Shown piece after piece: positions 36,462 through 48,103 of a stretch of DNA of 64,000 nucleotides; position 1 is the first letter of the stretch; each line of letters begins with the position of its first letter. The DNA is from Heliopora coerulea. Taxonomy: Eukaryota > Cnidaria > Anthozoa > Scleralcyonacea > Helioporidae. The notes beneath the pieces are model-generated. The model was not told where the DNA came from. It ran no database searches and worked only from the letters and a program-made list of their open reading frames with translations. The position numbers and the translations under genes are program-made. The stretch is taken from assembly GCA_030142905.1 (NCBI GenBank), contig JASJOG010000029.1:1887001-1951000 (forward strand). Direction: 5' to 3'.

Positions 36462-37702
36462 AGAGAGACCATGGTGTCACAGCCTCCCTCCTCACTGTGT
36501 TACATTAGGATCTTCTCTTTTGAATGAGTCAAAAATTAAGCGAGACCAACATGGTGTGATTATGTAGCCTTTAAGTTCTTCCATTTGGCTGTTGGCTGTT
36601 GGCCCAGGCTAAAGAAAATCCTTGTAATAACTTTGGCAACCCCAATTTTCAAGTTTTTGTTGCCACTCTTTGACCTAAGCTTACTGAACATCTTGGCATA
36701 TTAAAGTATAACACCATTTAAGAGGTGAAATAAATTAACTTTTTCATGAGATAGGTTAGTAGGGGCTGCTTTTGGATTCACTCAACTGATTGCAATTTCA
36801 AGGGAGGCCTCTTCAGTTTAGAGTTAATGCTTTTTTGCTCAAAAACAGGTGCTATGTCCCAACAGCTATTCACTGTTGTATTTTATCTGACTGTGAATTA
36901 TTACACTCGAACACTTTTGCCTGAAGAGCTGTTTCTGAGGAGCTCATAAGATCTTCTATGCTGACTAGGCTCCATGACCTTTGTTATGAATGAAAAGTCT
37001 GTTGCTAAAATGGTTAAAACCATTTTTGACTCATGGATGATGTGTACCAGGATTTGTGAGTCTGTACAGACACTTGTACCCATTTCAAACCATGTATGCC
37101 CTGAGCAATAAATACCAAGTGAGGAACACAAGTTCCAGGCCAGTTTCTAAGTCTTTTTGAGGTAGATTACATGGAGATTTTCAGCACAATTAACCAGGCT
37201 GAGATTTTAGCCTGGCCTTCCAATAAAATACCAGTACTTGAACAATGGAGATTGTGGTTCCATGAAGAAAGTTTCAGCCCAGTTTGAGCTACCCTTCAGC
37301 CTGGTAGACTGGGCTGAGAAATCCCATATAATTACATGAAAAAATTTCAGCCTGGGCTGAAAAGATGATTGACAGGCATGGGAAGATGTAAAGTGGCAAA
37401 ACAACAAAGGCTACCAACAAATTCCTGCTTTGATTCACTTCTGATTTCAGTTTCAGCCCAGGCTGAAATATTTCATGTAATCAGGAATTTTTTCGACTTG
37501 GTCTACTGGGCTGAATTTTAGGCCAGGCTGAGATTTTCCCATGTAACCAGCCCCTTTGACCTGCTAGCATAGCAGCATTTGTAAGTCAATTAGAGTGCTC
37601 AGTCACACATTTCAAATGCTCCTATGGTGTTAACAATGATGGAGCTGCTTTGTAGGTAACTAGATGATGAAGCTGCTTTGTTACGATGAGCATTTGAATA
37701 TA

Positions 37703-37898
37703 AAGCCTGGTTTCCATTAAATTGTTAGAGTTGCAAGAATCGCAATTGCAATTGCAGAAATTGCAATAATCCTATATTCATGATTTAGTCACTTGAGTTG
37801 CAAGTCACTTCAATTCACATTTCTATTAAATCACAAGGGTTGGGACTACTGCTATGACAAGATTCTTACGATTCTTGCAACTTAATGGAAACCAGGCT
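37703..37898. mobile_element. MITE with AGCCTGGTTTCCATTAA inverted ends
   Basis: The left AGCCTGGTTTCCATTAA and AGTTGCAAGAATCG are matched on the right by CGATTCTTGCAACTTAATGG and AAACCAGGCT. TAA flanks both sides and may be the target duplication. Interior about 196 bp, no ORF. Confidence 0.7.
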
Positions 37899-39436
37899 TA
37901 AAGATGACATGTGCCTCAGTGCACAATCCATTATGTAAGTTTTCTCATCATGTGACTCATCATCAAAAAAAAAAAAGCCAAATAATTCAAACTTGTCATG
38001 TCATGGTTATCTTTATATAAGTTTTTGTGAAGAATTTGTTTCTATTACCACTACCAGGGTAGTGGCTTCTAACACTCTACACTTAACCAACTGTAACTCT
38101 TCAGTAACTAGTTAAAGTTTCTTGGTTGTCCACTGTGCATCTGTGAGTTGGGTGATTGGTGTGATATGAGACAGATGGTGTTTTGATACACCAAACATCA
38201 TTAAATCCTGTACTGGTTTTTTGGTATGAATTGTATAGCTCTACCAATGCAATGAAATGTTGAACATTCAGTGATTGTTTATGTCCATGTGTCAAGGTTG
38301 CCAAAATATTAAAGAATATCTGTTCCCATTTGGAATGTGAATGTCAAGGAAGTGATGAACATCTGTTCTAGAAAATATATTCTTCGTGCTAATGCTAACA
38401 AGTAGATAAACCTTGCATATTAGACATCAGTTTAGTCATTGTACTTTTCATTTCTAATCAATGACTATTGCCTTGAGGTGAAACTTTGTAATGCACCTGA
38501 ATAAGTTTTCTTGTTCTTTCAAGACAGGCACCAAGTACCCAGTTGATATTCATGGGGAAAATAAAGAAATTGAAACAGGGGCAGAAATTAGTTTAAGGTG
38601 ACAAGTTAGGGGTTTTGACTTTGAAATAGAGTCAAAATATAACCTGAAACGTTTTCTTGTCTTGTTTATTAACTCATGTCTTGGGTTTGCCAGATGCTAG
38701 TGTTTGAAGTTGTCTTCTTATACTTAAAATTGTCAGCTGGGAAAGGTTTTTATAAGTATTAGTATTAGCATTTAGTATTAGGATTAGTATTTGTATTTGT
38801 ATTAAAAGCATCTATATACAGGTTAAAAACTTATTCAGCTACGTATAGAAGCTGCTATCCCACAAAGACCTGTACCTATTTATGAATAGTGTATCAAGTA
38901 CTAAAAAGATGTATTGTAAAAACTAAGTTTAGACACTATGATCTAAACACCAGGGATGATGCTCGACTTTCGAAAAGCTGGGAAAACTCGCCTGGCGGTT
39001 CGTATTTTTGTTTGCTTTTCTCAGATTTCGCAATACCTTAGTGTTTGGGTCACAGTATCCAAACACGGAAATCCATTGGGTTTTTCTTAATTTCTAAGGC
39101 TTATTGTGAATTTTTAGCAAGTGCGCATCTTTGTTGGTGCACACTTCAAAATAAGATTGTCTTGACATCACAAAAACATGACTTATCAATTCACTAAACA
39201 TCTCGAAATCCTATAACAACTACGTCACTTTTTGTTGCCTTGACGACACGTGACGGTCGTGGAGTCCAAATGCGATGAAGATTATAATGTGAATGTTTAA
39301 AGGTCTGACGTAAAATGATTTCATTCGGTCTACAGCATCATTGGTGTATCTCAAATTTCCCCAATTTTTAATTTGGTATGTAACATGTTTCCATGTATTT
39401 TATAATTGTTAGGTTTCTTGGAAATTCATTTTAGCA

Positions 39437-42229
39437 ATGGCACCCCCCGGTGGACAGAGTGTAGAGGCTGGAAACCTACGTCAGATCCAGCTTCAACGGC
39501 AAATGAGCACGGATGAAGTGATGGTTGAAACACCCGACATCGTGACATTCTTCATAGCCGACCGTATGGAGTCCCAGGGCTGTGCAGTACCGGAGAAATT
39601 AAAAGTACCCAGCGTGAATACCGAAGTTGCAAACTGCTTGAGGCAAGTTGGAGATGACTTGGAGAATAATTATTCGCTGAATAGTCTCATCGGTAAGATT
39701 AAGGTGTCACCACAAACTGCATTTGACGCATTTGCTGATGTGGCACAACAGATATTCTCCGATGGTGTTTACAACTGGGGAAGAATTGTGGCTCTTCTCT
39801 ATTTCGGCTTCAAGTTGGCTACCTCGGTCATCAGCCAAGTGCCTTTACTGAAGTTAGTTGTGGACTGGGTCGTGCGGTTTGTGAAAGAAAGATTGGTAAG
39901 CTGGATTGCTGCCCAAGGAGGATGGGTGAGTGGTTAAATGTCTTGTACTGCATGTGTTGCTATTGGAAGCATAAGGGCTGCTTAAAAGAGAGAAACAAGA
40001 CCTGAATTATGATTAGTGTTATTAATTTATTATTTTTATTACTATTATCATTATTATTTCCATGTTTCACACCGAATAATATTATCGGTGGTATTGTTGT
40101 TTCTCAGAACATCAAGCTACATTCTGTAGCCTTAGGTGTCCAGTACTCTGCGCAGAATCTTTGCTGTGCCCAACAAGCAAGCCTTTTGAAGTAAAGAAGT
40201 GTTCCCATACGGTCATACACCATGTCTTCAAATTCCCATACACCATGTCTTCAAATTCTTACTGTCAGTCCCAAGCGCTCCAATTATAATTGGGGTAATA
40301 AATACCCTCCTACAGCTACAGATCTTTTGAACTTCAATCTTCAGATCTTGATAGTGGTTAATCTTTTCCTGTACCTTTTCTAACACTCGCATATCGAAAG
40401 GACATGCCACATCGAAAATGTAGCACATTCCTTCTTTCTTTCCAATACAACAGTATCAGGTCTGTTATGATCTCAATGGAGATCTGTCTGAATTTTGAAG
40501 TCCCACAACACCTTCACTTGGTCATTTTCCAACACATTGATTCTGGGGAATGATCGTGCCAAGTTTCTTTGCATGGAAGATCGAACTTTTTGCATAGATT
40601 CCAATGGATCACTTGAACAACTTTGTCATGTTACCAGATCTTGTACTGGTTTTGTGCTAATTTCTTGCATTCTGCCGTTATATGGCTAAGATTTTCTTCT
40701 CTTTCACCACACATTCGGCACATTGGTGACACATCTAGTTTATCTATCTTATTCTTGATGTAGTTTGTACGAAGGGCCTGATCTTGTGCGGCAGTTAGGA
40801 GACCTTAGAGCTAGGCTTTGTTCTACAATAAATAGGACAATTTGTATTTGACTGCTATGTGAATGGCCGTCTTGTGTGAATTGCGTCTCAGTTCTCTGAA
40901 ATAAATGTTCCTGTCAGGGCCATTTGAAAGAGGGAAATAAGATACGACTTACATAAGGCACGACAACACTTGTATCAGTACAATGAATGAATGAATGAAT
41001 GAATGAATTTTAATCTTTTCATTGGAAGCCTGAATCGCCTAAAAATGAGCTTTTCATCAGGGTCCTATCAATAACAATCTAAAATCATTGCAATCAAGAT
41101 ATTACAATCTAAAGTAAATTATTAAAATTAAATATAAAATTTATAAGCAAAGTTGATATTTAAAATAAATGAAAGGAAATTAAGATATAGTATATGTATA
41201 CAAAATTAGAAAATTAAAAATTTAAGCTATGCATAGTTGCCTTGAATTGACTCAGACTATCAGTCAAACGAATTGATTGGTCCAAGTTGTTCCAATCAAC
41301 TGCAGCACATAAAGGAACCGTCCACAACCCCCAGCGCGGTTTTGTACGTGGGATTCTTATGTCATTTATATATCTTTTGCGATAATTATGAACACCCCTA
41401 TTAAAAATTAACTTAAAATCATGATCAGCGAAATTATTTGTGCATTTACAAATAAAAGTACGGTGTTCCTTCCTCCGACGATAGAAGTTTCCAACCTAGG
41501 GCATCTGTTGCTGATGAATGGTATGGAGAATCCAATATCTCCTTGGCAGCTTCATTTTGTAATATCTACTGTAAGTGCTGTTCGCATCTTACGTGAACCG
41601 CGTCTAATACAAGATGCGGTTTTGTCCTCGTATAAAAAGTCAACCAGTCCTCCCTGTGTATGCAATGAACCTATGGCAATCTATGCCACAAGTTGTGTGA
41701 ACCACTCGCTATTTTAATGAAATACAAAACAATGGTAACTCCAAATGTTGTTAACATTTTTATTGATTCGACGTCTCGACTAACTTACAGTCGTCATCAG
41801 GAATGTTGGTGGTGACTATGCAGCAAGATATCCGCTTAAGATTCGCCGCATTTTGTCTTCGATGATCTTATCAGTTTAATTCATACTCCAAGATGACAAT
41901 CGCGAGGCACAAAATCACAAGTGTTAACGGGCCTTCAGGATCATCCGTGGGCCTAGAACAGCATGAAGAATATTCTAGGTACAACAAGTTGATTGTTGGC
42001 ATAATCTTTGTGCAATTTACTAGCGTAAGTGAGAAAGGTCTAGAAGCATGCGTACATGTGATGGCTTCTTTTGTTGTTCTGTCTCTCATGATTGTCTCTA
42101 CTTCTCATTTCGTAGAGAGCAATCACGAAGTATGTTGCACAAGGCGTCAGGGAAGCATCTACGGCTCAGTTAGTTGGTGTAGCTTTCGCTGGCCTAGCTT
42201 GTCTTTTTATGGTGTTGGGTCGAAAGTAG
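39437..42229 (+). CDS. BAX-like: BAX-like multidomain pro-apoptotic Bcl-2 family protein (two coding exons)
   Basis: Exons 39437-39925 and 42116-42229 join in phase (TGG|AGA) to encode 200 aa. Seen: a BH3 segment at residues 64-80 (VANCLRQVGDDLENN), BH1 at 107-126 with the NWGR signature (FSDGVYNWGRIVALLYF), BH2 at about 150-163 (ERLVSWIAAQGGW), and a hydrophobic C-terminal anchor at 182-197 ending in GRK. In this family BAX and BAK permeabilise the outer mitochondrial membrane to release cytochrome c. The BH3-BH1 block and ERLVSWIAAQGGW are closer to BAX than to BAK as I recall them. No BH4 motif is evident. An AG acceptor sits two bases before the ATG, so a non-coding first exon upstream is likely. 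LINE remnants and MITEs occupy the 2.2-kb intron. Confidence 0.92.
40200..40830 (-). pseudogene. Decayed reverse-transcriptase C-terminal region (LINE-type) in the BAX-like intron
   Basis: Minus-strand translation gives, in broken frames, LRTNYIKNKIDKLDVSPMCR and MCGEREENLSHITAECKKLA (a CxxC...HxxxxC zinc motif), then FITPIIIGALGTDSKNL. These are hallmarks of a widespread invertebrate retrotransposon C-terminus. Several stops and shifts show it is dead. Confidence 0.65.
40207..40257 (+). repeat. 24-bp tandem direct repeat
   Basis: CATACACCATGTCTTCAAAT followed by TCCC occurs twice in tandem. Very recent slippage or repair event. Confidence 0.8.
40981..41500 (-). mobile_element. CR1/L2-like LINE 3' end in the BAX-like intron
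   Basis: Minus-strand frame ends NYRKRYINDIRIPRTKPRWG then LWTVPLCAAVDWNNLDQSIR and SLSQFKATMHSLNF*, the usual tail of CR1/L2-type ORF2 (WN-LP, FK motifs). It is followed by an AT-rich 3' UTR and a (CATT)n-type tail at 40981-41007. Truncated upstream. Confidence 0.65.
41765..41805 (-). ncRNA. Hammerhead-like motif in the BAX-like intron
   Basis: Minus strand: AUUC, CUGAUGA, C, stem II GACU/AGUC with loop GUAAGUU, GAG (expected GAA), ACGU, C, GAAU. Stem I AUUC/GAAU pairs. The A-to-G change in the GAA box would be expected to abolish cleavage. Confidence 0.45.
42116..42229 (+). CDS. BAX-like: Terminal exon of the BAX-like gene (membrane anchor)
   Basis: 38 codons including TAG, after a ctcatttcgtag acceptor. 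It encodes RAITKYVAQGVREAS followed by the tail anchor QLVGVAFAGLACLFMVLG and RK. Having the anchor on its own exon means skipping it, or reading into the intron (VSG then stop, at 39926-39937), would give a soluble form. Confidence 0.88.
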   Translation, partial: RAITKYVAQGVREASTAQLVGVAFAGLACLFMVLGRK

Positions 42230-42540
42230 GTTTTAATCCAAGTAAACTCCAGCAACTGTGTAGCTGAGGAAAAAAATTAAAAAAAAAAAAAAAAGAGAAA
42301 CTAACCAAAAAAAGGACAAAGAGAAAGAAAAGGAAGAGAAAGGGAACAGAAGAAAAGAAAACAAGAAACAATCCTGGGCCCGGTTGCTTAAAGGGTGACT
42401 AGCTTTATCCAGGATTAGTGAAAACGTTATGGGCAACTTTCCCATCATGATACTGAAAATATTTGAAATTTTCTTACACGGACTTCAGGTGTATATAAAA
42501 AGTTTTAACTTGAGAAGTCTGAACAAGACTCTTAAACCAA

Positions 42541-42546
42541 AATAAA
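42541..42546 (+). terminator. BAX-like: Candidate poly(A) signal for the BAX-like gene
   Basis: AATAAA about 310 nt after the stop, beyond an A-rich purine tract. Other A-rich hexamers nearby make the exact site uncertain. Confidence 0.3.
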
Positions 42547-45174
42547 CGAAACCAAAGCAACATATTAATTGGCAATTCTGGATTAGTGCTGATCATCCTT
42601 TGAACTACAGGCTCCAGTGCAACAGCTTTGAAGCTTAAAACGTTGCAGAAACAATGGATGGTGCGAAAGGTTTGAAACAGTAAATGTTAAATAAAAGTAA
42701 AAACAAAACAAAAAGAAAAAAATAGAGAAAGAAAAGAAAGAAAATAGTGTGCCAGGAACTGTTAAATTATTGGTTGGAATCACTGAGCTGGGTCATGGAT
42801 CTCAAATGCGGTGTTTCTCGTTCGCTTTGAGACGGTTTAGTTATATATTAGTAGTTTATGAGAACATATTTAATATTCGGTAGACATGAAGTATCTGAAG
42901 TAACGCAGTGGAGGAGGGGTAAAGATAACAGGGAGAAAAACACGTTGATAAACATATTCACTGGTGAGGAAATTTTTGGTGTATTCTTGATTGTAACATC
43001 CCTGATACCTTCTTTCTCCCTGCTCCATTACTGTAGAGATACTGCGTAATATTTAATCAGTATTGTACAACGATACTATGATACACCTAAGCGTGTCATT
43101 CGTATTTTGATTTTTAACTGTACAGTGTGATAGAAGTGTTTCTTATAATTTTGATATACTCTTACAGAAACACGAGATTGTGAGTAATGTTGTCAAGAGT
43201 GTTAATACCCAACATACTAAACGGAGAAGGATTCAATCAGTTATATAAATATTCAGGAAGAATCTTTCGTTGCTAAATTTGCAACACTCAGAGAACATTT
43301 AGAAAGTTGCATTGACTGATTAATATATTGCATGCGCGAGTCTAACTAGAGTAAGCGATCAAAATAATGAACTAAACACAAGACTTACTTAAAATATAGA
43401 AAAAAATCTTTGCAAGAAAGATAAGAAAACAGATATAGAGGAACAGAATCCGTATACAAGCTGGGTATTAATATTCTCGACTAGATTACGATTTCTGCCT
43501 GGTCTATATGTTGCTGTCAGTAATGTATTTCCGAGTTTATAATTCCTGGTAGTGGTAATTTGGACTGTAAAATATCATTCATGACGTGTAAGTAGGGCGA
43601 GTACAAAATGAGGTATGTCTTCGCCGATGCAATGGAATGCCTGAGAAAAACGTGTTTATACAAACGTAATCAAAATTGGTTTTTTACAGCGCATAAAAAT
43701 TAGTTTAACGTAGGATTCTTGAAGTAACGACTTCCCGACAATAACGGTAGATTTGTGATGCCTCTGAAGTTTCCCGAAAGTGGCGGCTCCCCCTGCAACT
43801 AGCATCCCCAAATAGCATAGTGACGCTCTCGAAAGAACCGGCTCATTGACAATCAAGTTATCTTGAACGCAATGGCAAACAAGACAAAACGTACAGATTC
43901 AAGAAGTGTACGTCAACGAAAGGTTGAAATTGACGGATGAATTTTTTTAGGAAGGGTTCAGATAAATGCTATAAATGCTTTCGGAAAGTACTTCCTCGAT
44001 AAGAGGCTTTTTAATTCGAATATCATGTAAAACAAATCAGTTCGGAATTAAAGATGTGTTTTGGGATAAATATATGAAGACTTTCGTAACTGCGTTTCAA
44101 GATAATTGAACCACTCGAAAATAAACGCCCACCTTAAAAGTAACTGGCTGAAAGTAGAGGCCCTGAATTGGTACTAAATCCGAAAGTAACGGGAATTTTT
44201 TTTCATTTGGAATTCCACTCCAAATTAGGGTAGATTGGATTCAGAAAAGAAATGAAAAGCATTACAAAGTCAGCGTTAAATACCCTCATGCAGGAAATAA
44301 TTACATTGACTAGTTTCACACTTCCGATGTTCTTTTAGAAGGGTATATTTCCATAGATATTTTTCATGAGACTGTGTTAACGCTTGATAAACTGGAAACC
44401 CATTGTACTTATTCAAGGAATTTCCTCAAACGAACTGTGACAACAGATATCATTGGCGGTTTATTTACAAAATTTTGAAATCGCCTGCAAAGGTCCCCCG
44501 CACAACTTGAACCATAAAAAGGACTTCGACAAGTACAGTGTCGTAAAGCTTTTGACTAGTTTTGAGGGGAACTACTGTACTGTTTTGTTCTACCAATATT
44601 GAACACAGCAACAAATCTTTGTAATGCAGTGCACAATTTCAATAAAACTCTAAAACGTTGCCCTGGGTCTTACCGTGAGAGTGAGAGCAAGCTCCCTTCA
44701 AACACAGCAGCTGCAAACTGCAAACTTGGACCAAATAATCAAGACAGTCTTCCCTGAATTAGTTTTACCGTTATCCTAAACCCCTTTCGTATCCCCTATT
44801 CAATGTTATGCCTAGTTAACCATTTTTCAGAACTCCGGAAACAAGAAACAGCATTAAACAAGGATGCGCGGAGGTGTAGGTTTATGATCTTCAAAAGTTG
44901 GATATTGTAACTTTTCTTGCCATTTCTGGGCTTCGTTCAACAAGTTTTGTCCAAGATTGTAGCCTACGGGCAAGCTCTCCGTCTGTAGGTCGAGGACAAC
45001 CTGCGTGGATCTCTAGGATATCTATATGTGTACGTCCACATCCAAACTTGAAATGCCGAATGAATGATTAACTCACTGGAGCCGCCCGGACGTGTTGCTA
45101 CTTTAGTGATCGAATCGAAAGCAGGGAATTGTGCCTTGGACACACCACCTCCCTCCTGATGAACAATGTTATGG

Positions 45175-45450
45175 GTACATGTGCACAGTACGTGCACAGA
45201 GGTAGTGCACGTGTCTCTCGCCACTGTGACCAGGGTTCGATTCCGGCTTCATGCAGTTATCTGATTAAAGTTACCTTGGTCACATGTGAGAAGAGTGTTG
45301 TCCAGTTTGTCTCTACCAAACATCGCGGGTTTTCTCCAGGTACTCCGGTTCCCTCCTGTAGGAACATTGGACCCATGAGGGGTGGTCCTTACTGGACCTC
45401 TAGGGAGAACAGCTCAGATAGCTGATAGGGTTACCTAGTATAAATAAAGA
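45175..45450 (+). mobile_element. tRNA-derived SINE (family 1), intact copy
   Basis: Head GAGGTAGTGCACGTGTCTCT with B box GGTTCGATTCC at 45234-45244, a body with TGCAGTTATCTGATTAAAGT, and a tail ending CTAGTATAAATAAAGACACT. It serves as the reference for the other two copies in the window. Confidence 0.75.
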
Positions 45451-45482
45451 CACTAACTATGCCGTCTACATGAGCCATATGA

Positions 45483-45585
45483 GTAGACAACTACCGTGAC
45501 TGATCTCGAAGAATTTTGGATCTTTGAATAAAATTTTTGGATTTTTTTGAGATCAATCACGGCAGTTACCAACCTTTAAACTTTT
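45483..45585. mobile_element. Small foldback element with 16-bp target duplication
   Basis: The duplication TACATGAGCCATATGA is at 45467-45482 and 45586-45601. The 103-bp insert has imperfect inverted arms (ACCGTGACTGATCTC against GAGATCAATCACGGCAGT). It shares end sequence (CACGGC-GTTAC-AACCTTT) with the element at 12.0 kb, so the two are one family. No ORF. Confidence 0.8.
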
Positions 45586-46169
45586 TACATGAGCCATATG
45601 ACGCCGGTTAGAAGATAAAACTCCCCTTAGAAAGAGATCGCTAAAATTGTGAAAAGTTTATTTAAACCGATGTTGTCCCTGAAGACGTACACTTTGGTGC
45701 TACAACGGACTTCGTCTTCTTTTGAATGACTTATGGTCGAAATTTCATTTCCTGTTTCGCAGGTTACATACGTAAATAATTTTGAGAGGCTTCCCATCAA
45801 GAAATTTAAAAGATTCGAGCAGAATACGGAAAACGAAATACGTTAACGTTAGTCGAAACTAAACCTTGTCCGTAACTGATAATTCATTATCCAGAATGAG
45901 CTTTAGATAAATTGATCAAAAAGATTTGTTTTTCATTCATGGTTCGAGCTACAATTATTGACAAATTTAATTGGAACAGTTTAAAAACTTTGCTTGTTAT
46001 TGCATCAAATATGAGCTTGAGGAAGTTAATCCCCAGTCCCCCTCTCAATATTGTTTCCATATGGGTGAACACGATAAGCAGTTTGCAGGAGAGGCTACGA
46101 ACATCCTTTCCATGCAGTACACTGTACAACATTGATAATGAGAGACAGGGGTGATAGTGACTTGTATAC

Positions 46170-46484
46170 CTGTTTTGTTCCAAGAAATTTGTCAGTTACT
46201 GTTTTGTTCACCGGCGAATAAACTCCAGACAAGTGACTGAACACAGTTTCCTGGTTGGTTGGAATTTCTTGAGTTATGAAAGAGGCATCTCGCACAAACC
46301 CGGCACATACTAGCAAACTTAAGCAGCAGACGTTCTTGAGCCACGAACGGCTTAATAGAATTTTCCATGCAAAACAAAGGAAATGAATAATTTCAAATCT
46401 CAAAGGCGTCTTCGAACATGGGAAACGTCGTTTTCGTTCTACACAGACGTCACTATCATCATTTCTATGTTCCGAAGACGACAT
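46170..46484 (-). CDS. Candidate first exon of a type II membrane protein, not recognised
   Basis: An ATG-led frame of 105 codons ends at a possible donor (AACAG|gtatac). It encodes a short polar tail (MSSSEHRNDDSDVCVERKRR), basic residues, a hydrophobic stretch (NVCCLSLLVCAGFV) around residue 55, then a Ser/Thr/Asn stem with an NKT glycosylation sequon. That layout fits a type II membrane protein such as a Golgi glycosyltransferase or a TNF-like ligand. I could not find a convincing following exon toward 43 kb, so this may be a chance ORF. Confidence 0.28.
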
Positions 46485-47500
46485 CTACTCCAACAACGTC
46501 CACATCTTTCAGTCACCTTCACCACTGAATTGTTGATTAGATGCTATGATTTCTCCTGGGATGTCAGAGTTATCCATAATCATTGCTCCCACAAAAAGTT
46601 CTTTTGGAAAAATACACTGCCCAAAATTCAAAAACACCTGTTCGTCAAATCTTCGGGTTGACGTCCGCGGCTCAAGACCTTCAGTTGCTTAAGTTTGCCA
46701 TTGGCAATTGTGGACAGAGGGTCAGAAAATATCGCGTTAACTAAGGCATTTCACTGGTAATGAGCCAAAAAGTACTCTTTCAAGTGACTTAACTTTCTAG
46801 ATCCCAATTTCTTCTAAACAAATTTTAAAAACATTCAATCAATTCAAAGTCCTTATGAAAATCTATTGAAATCTGTTTATACATGTAACTTATTAAATCC
46901 TACAGATGTACCATTGGTAGCTAAGAAGGGTCCAAGGCGCCGTTAGAGCAATTTTTTGTCATCCTAGTGTATGCATTAACTGCAACTACAGTCAACTCAC
47001 CAAGATTTCTGAAAATGATTAGCTCCAGTTGGTTCTCGAGGTTATCTTGATCTTATTAGATACATCAGGATGACAATTGCCATGTGTAAGTTTACACGTG
47101 TAATACCATGATGACCTCCGTTTCTATAGTTTTCAAGCGGAGATTTAATCCCTAAGTTCCCTCAGTATGCATACTTTTACTAATTTTCTCTCATTAACAT
47201 GCACGACCGAACATCAAATAATGCTTTTAAATTTAAGCATTGAACAACTCATTTAATACCAGTGCTGGCACCCACCATGAACAATACTAACAACCCAAAA
47301 AAACCTTCATACAATACCAAGTAAACGTCGTCGGTCATCATTGTATTACAAACTAATAGGTGGTGTGCACGTGACGTCATGACGGCCATCTTGGATGAAC
47401 TTTCGCAAAAGAATCTCATTAACTTCTTTTGTATGCGAAACCATTATGGCTGCCGTATCACTGTCTTTTGAATTCTAAGGCATTGGTTGCAACCCACCTA

Positions 47501-47651
47501 TACCATGACATCTAATAAAATGAGGGATTAAATTTGCCTTCAAGCCTCGGGAGGTTTCTGAAAGTGCCGAGGGCTAACCCGCTCGGCACTTCACCAAACC
47601 TCCCTCGGCTTTCAGGGACATTTAACCACTAATTTCCCTCATGTCATTGTA
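47501..47651. repeat. Foldback/MITE-like inverted repeat
   Basis: Arms GCCTCGGGAGGTTTCTGAAA and CAAACCTCCCTCGGCTTTCA plus AAGTGCCGAG/CTCGGCACTT face each other around GGCTAACCC. The outer ends carry TACCATGACAT and ATGTCATTGTA with a small indel. No coding content. Confidence 0.7.
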
Positions 47652-48103
47652 TTACTTATAATAACAGCGCCTTAAACACAGCATTTGACGGCACTAGATT
47701 ACAGCCTTATGTACCATATATATCGTTTTAAGTTGACGTATTGAACATAAAACCTCCGTTAAATCTTTGGCCATGCATGTAGCAAGGAATGCCTTCAACA
47801 GCTCACTGATAAACTGCTGAAATGTTTTACAAGAGCTATATCAAACAACGATGAACATTTTCATCAGATTTTACCTCGTTCTTCTTGTCATTATGCAAGG
47901 TTTCGGAAGCTTCACATCTTAATCGAAGAGTAATTTCAGTGACACCATTTAGTCTTCCCACTTATCCAATGTTGACAACCCCTCAGTGAAATTAGACACT
48001 ACAAGGTAAGCACCAGTTAAAAACGTTCTTTCTAGGCAGTAGCAAATTAAAAATTTAAAATGACGTTCTTTCTAATGATACTAACAAAATGGTGAATATT
48101 AGG

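Larger units (their letters stand above)
34000..39400. other. Intergenic region between the PLE and the BAX-like gene
   Basis: Contains MITEs at 36.3 and 37.7 kb, an (AT)n run, and, at about 37,190-37,560, several dispersed CAGCCTGG/CCAGGCTGAA motifs on both strands that look like another decayed inverted-repeat element. No supported coding region. The BAX-like promoter should lie near 39.2-39.4 kb. Confidence 0.5.

Noticed and set aside
43656..43856. A 66-codon minus-strand frame with a smooth hydrophobic stretch
   Set aside because: No start, splice or homology support; considered as a follow-on exon for the 46.2-kb candidate but phases and motifs gave no link.
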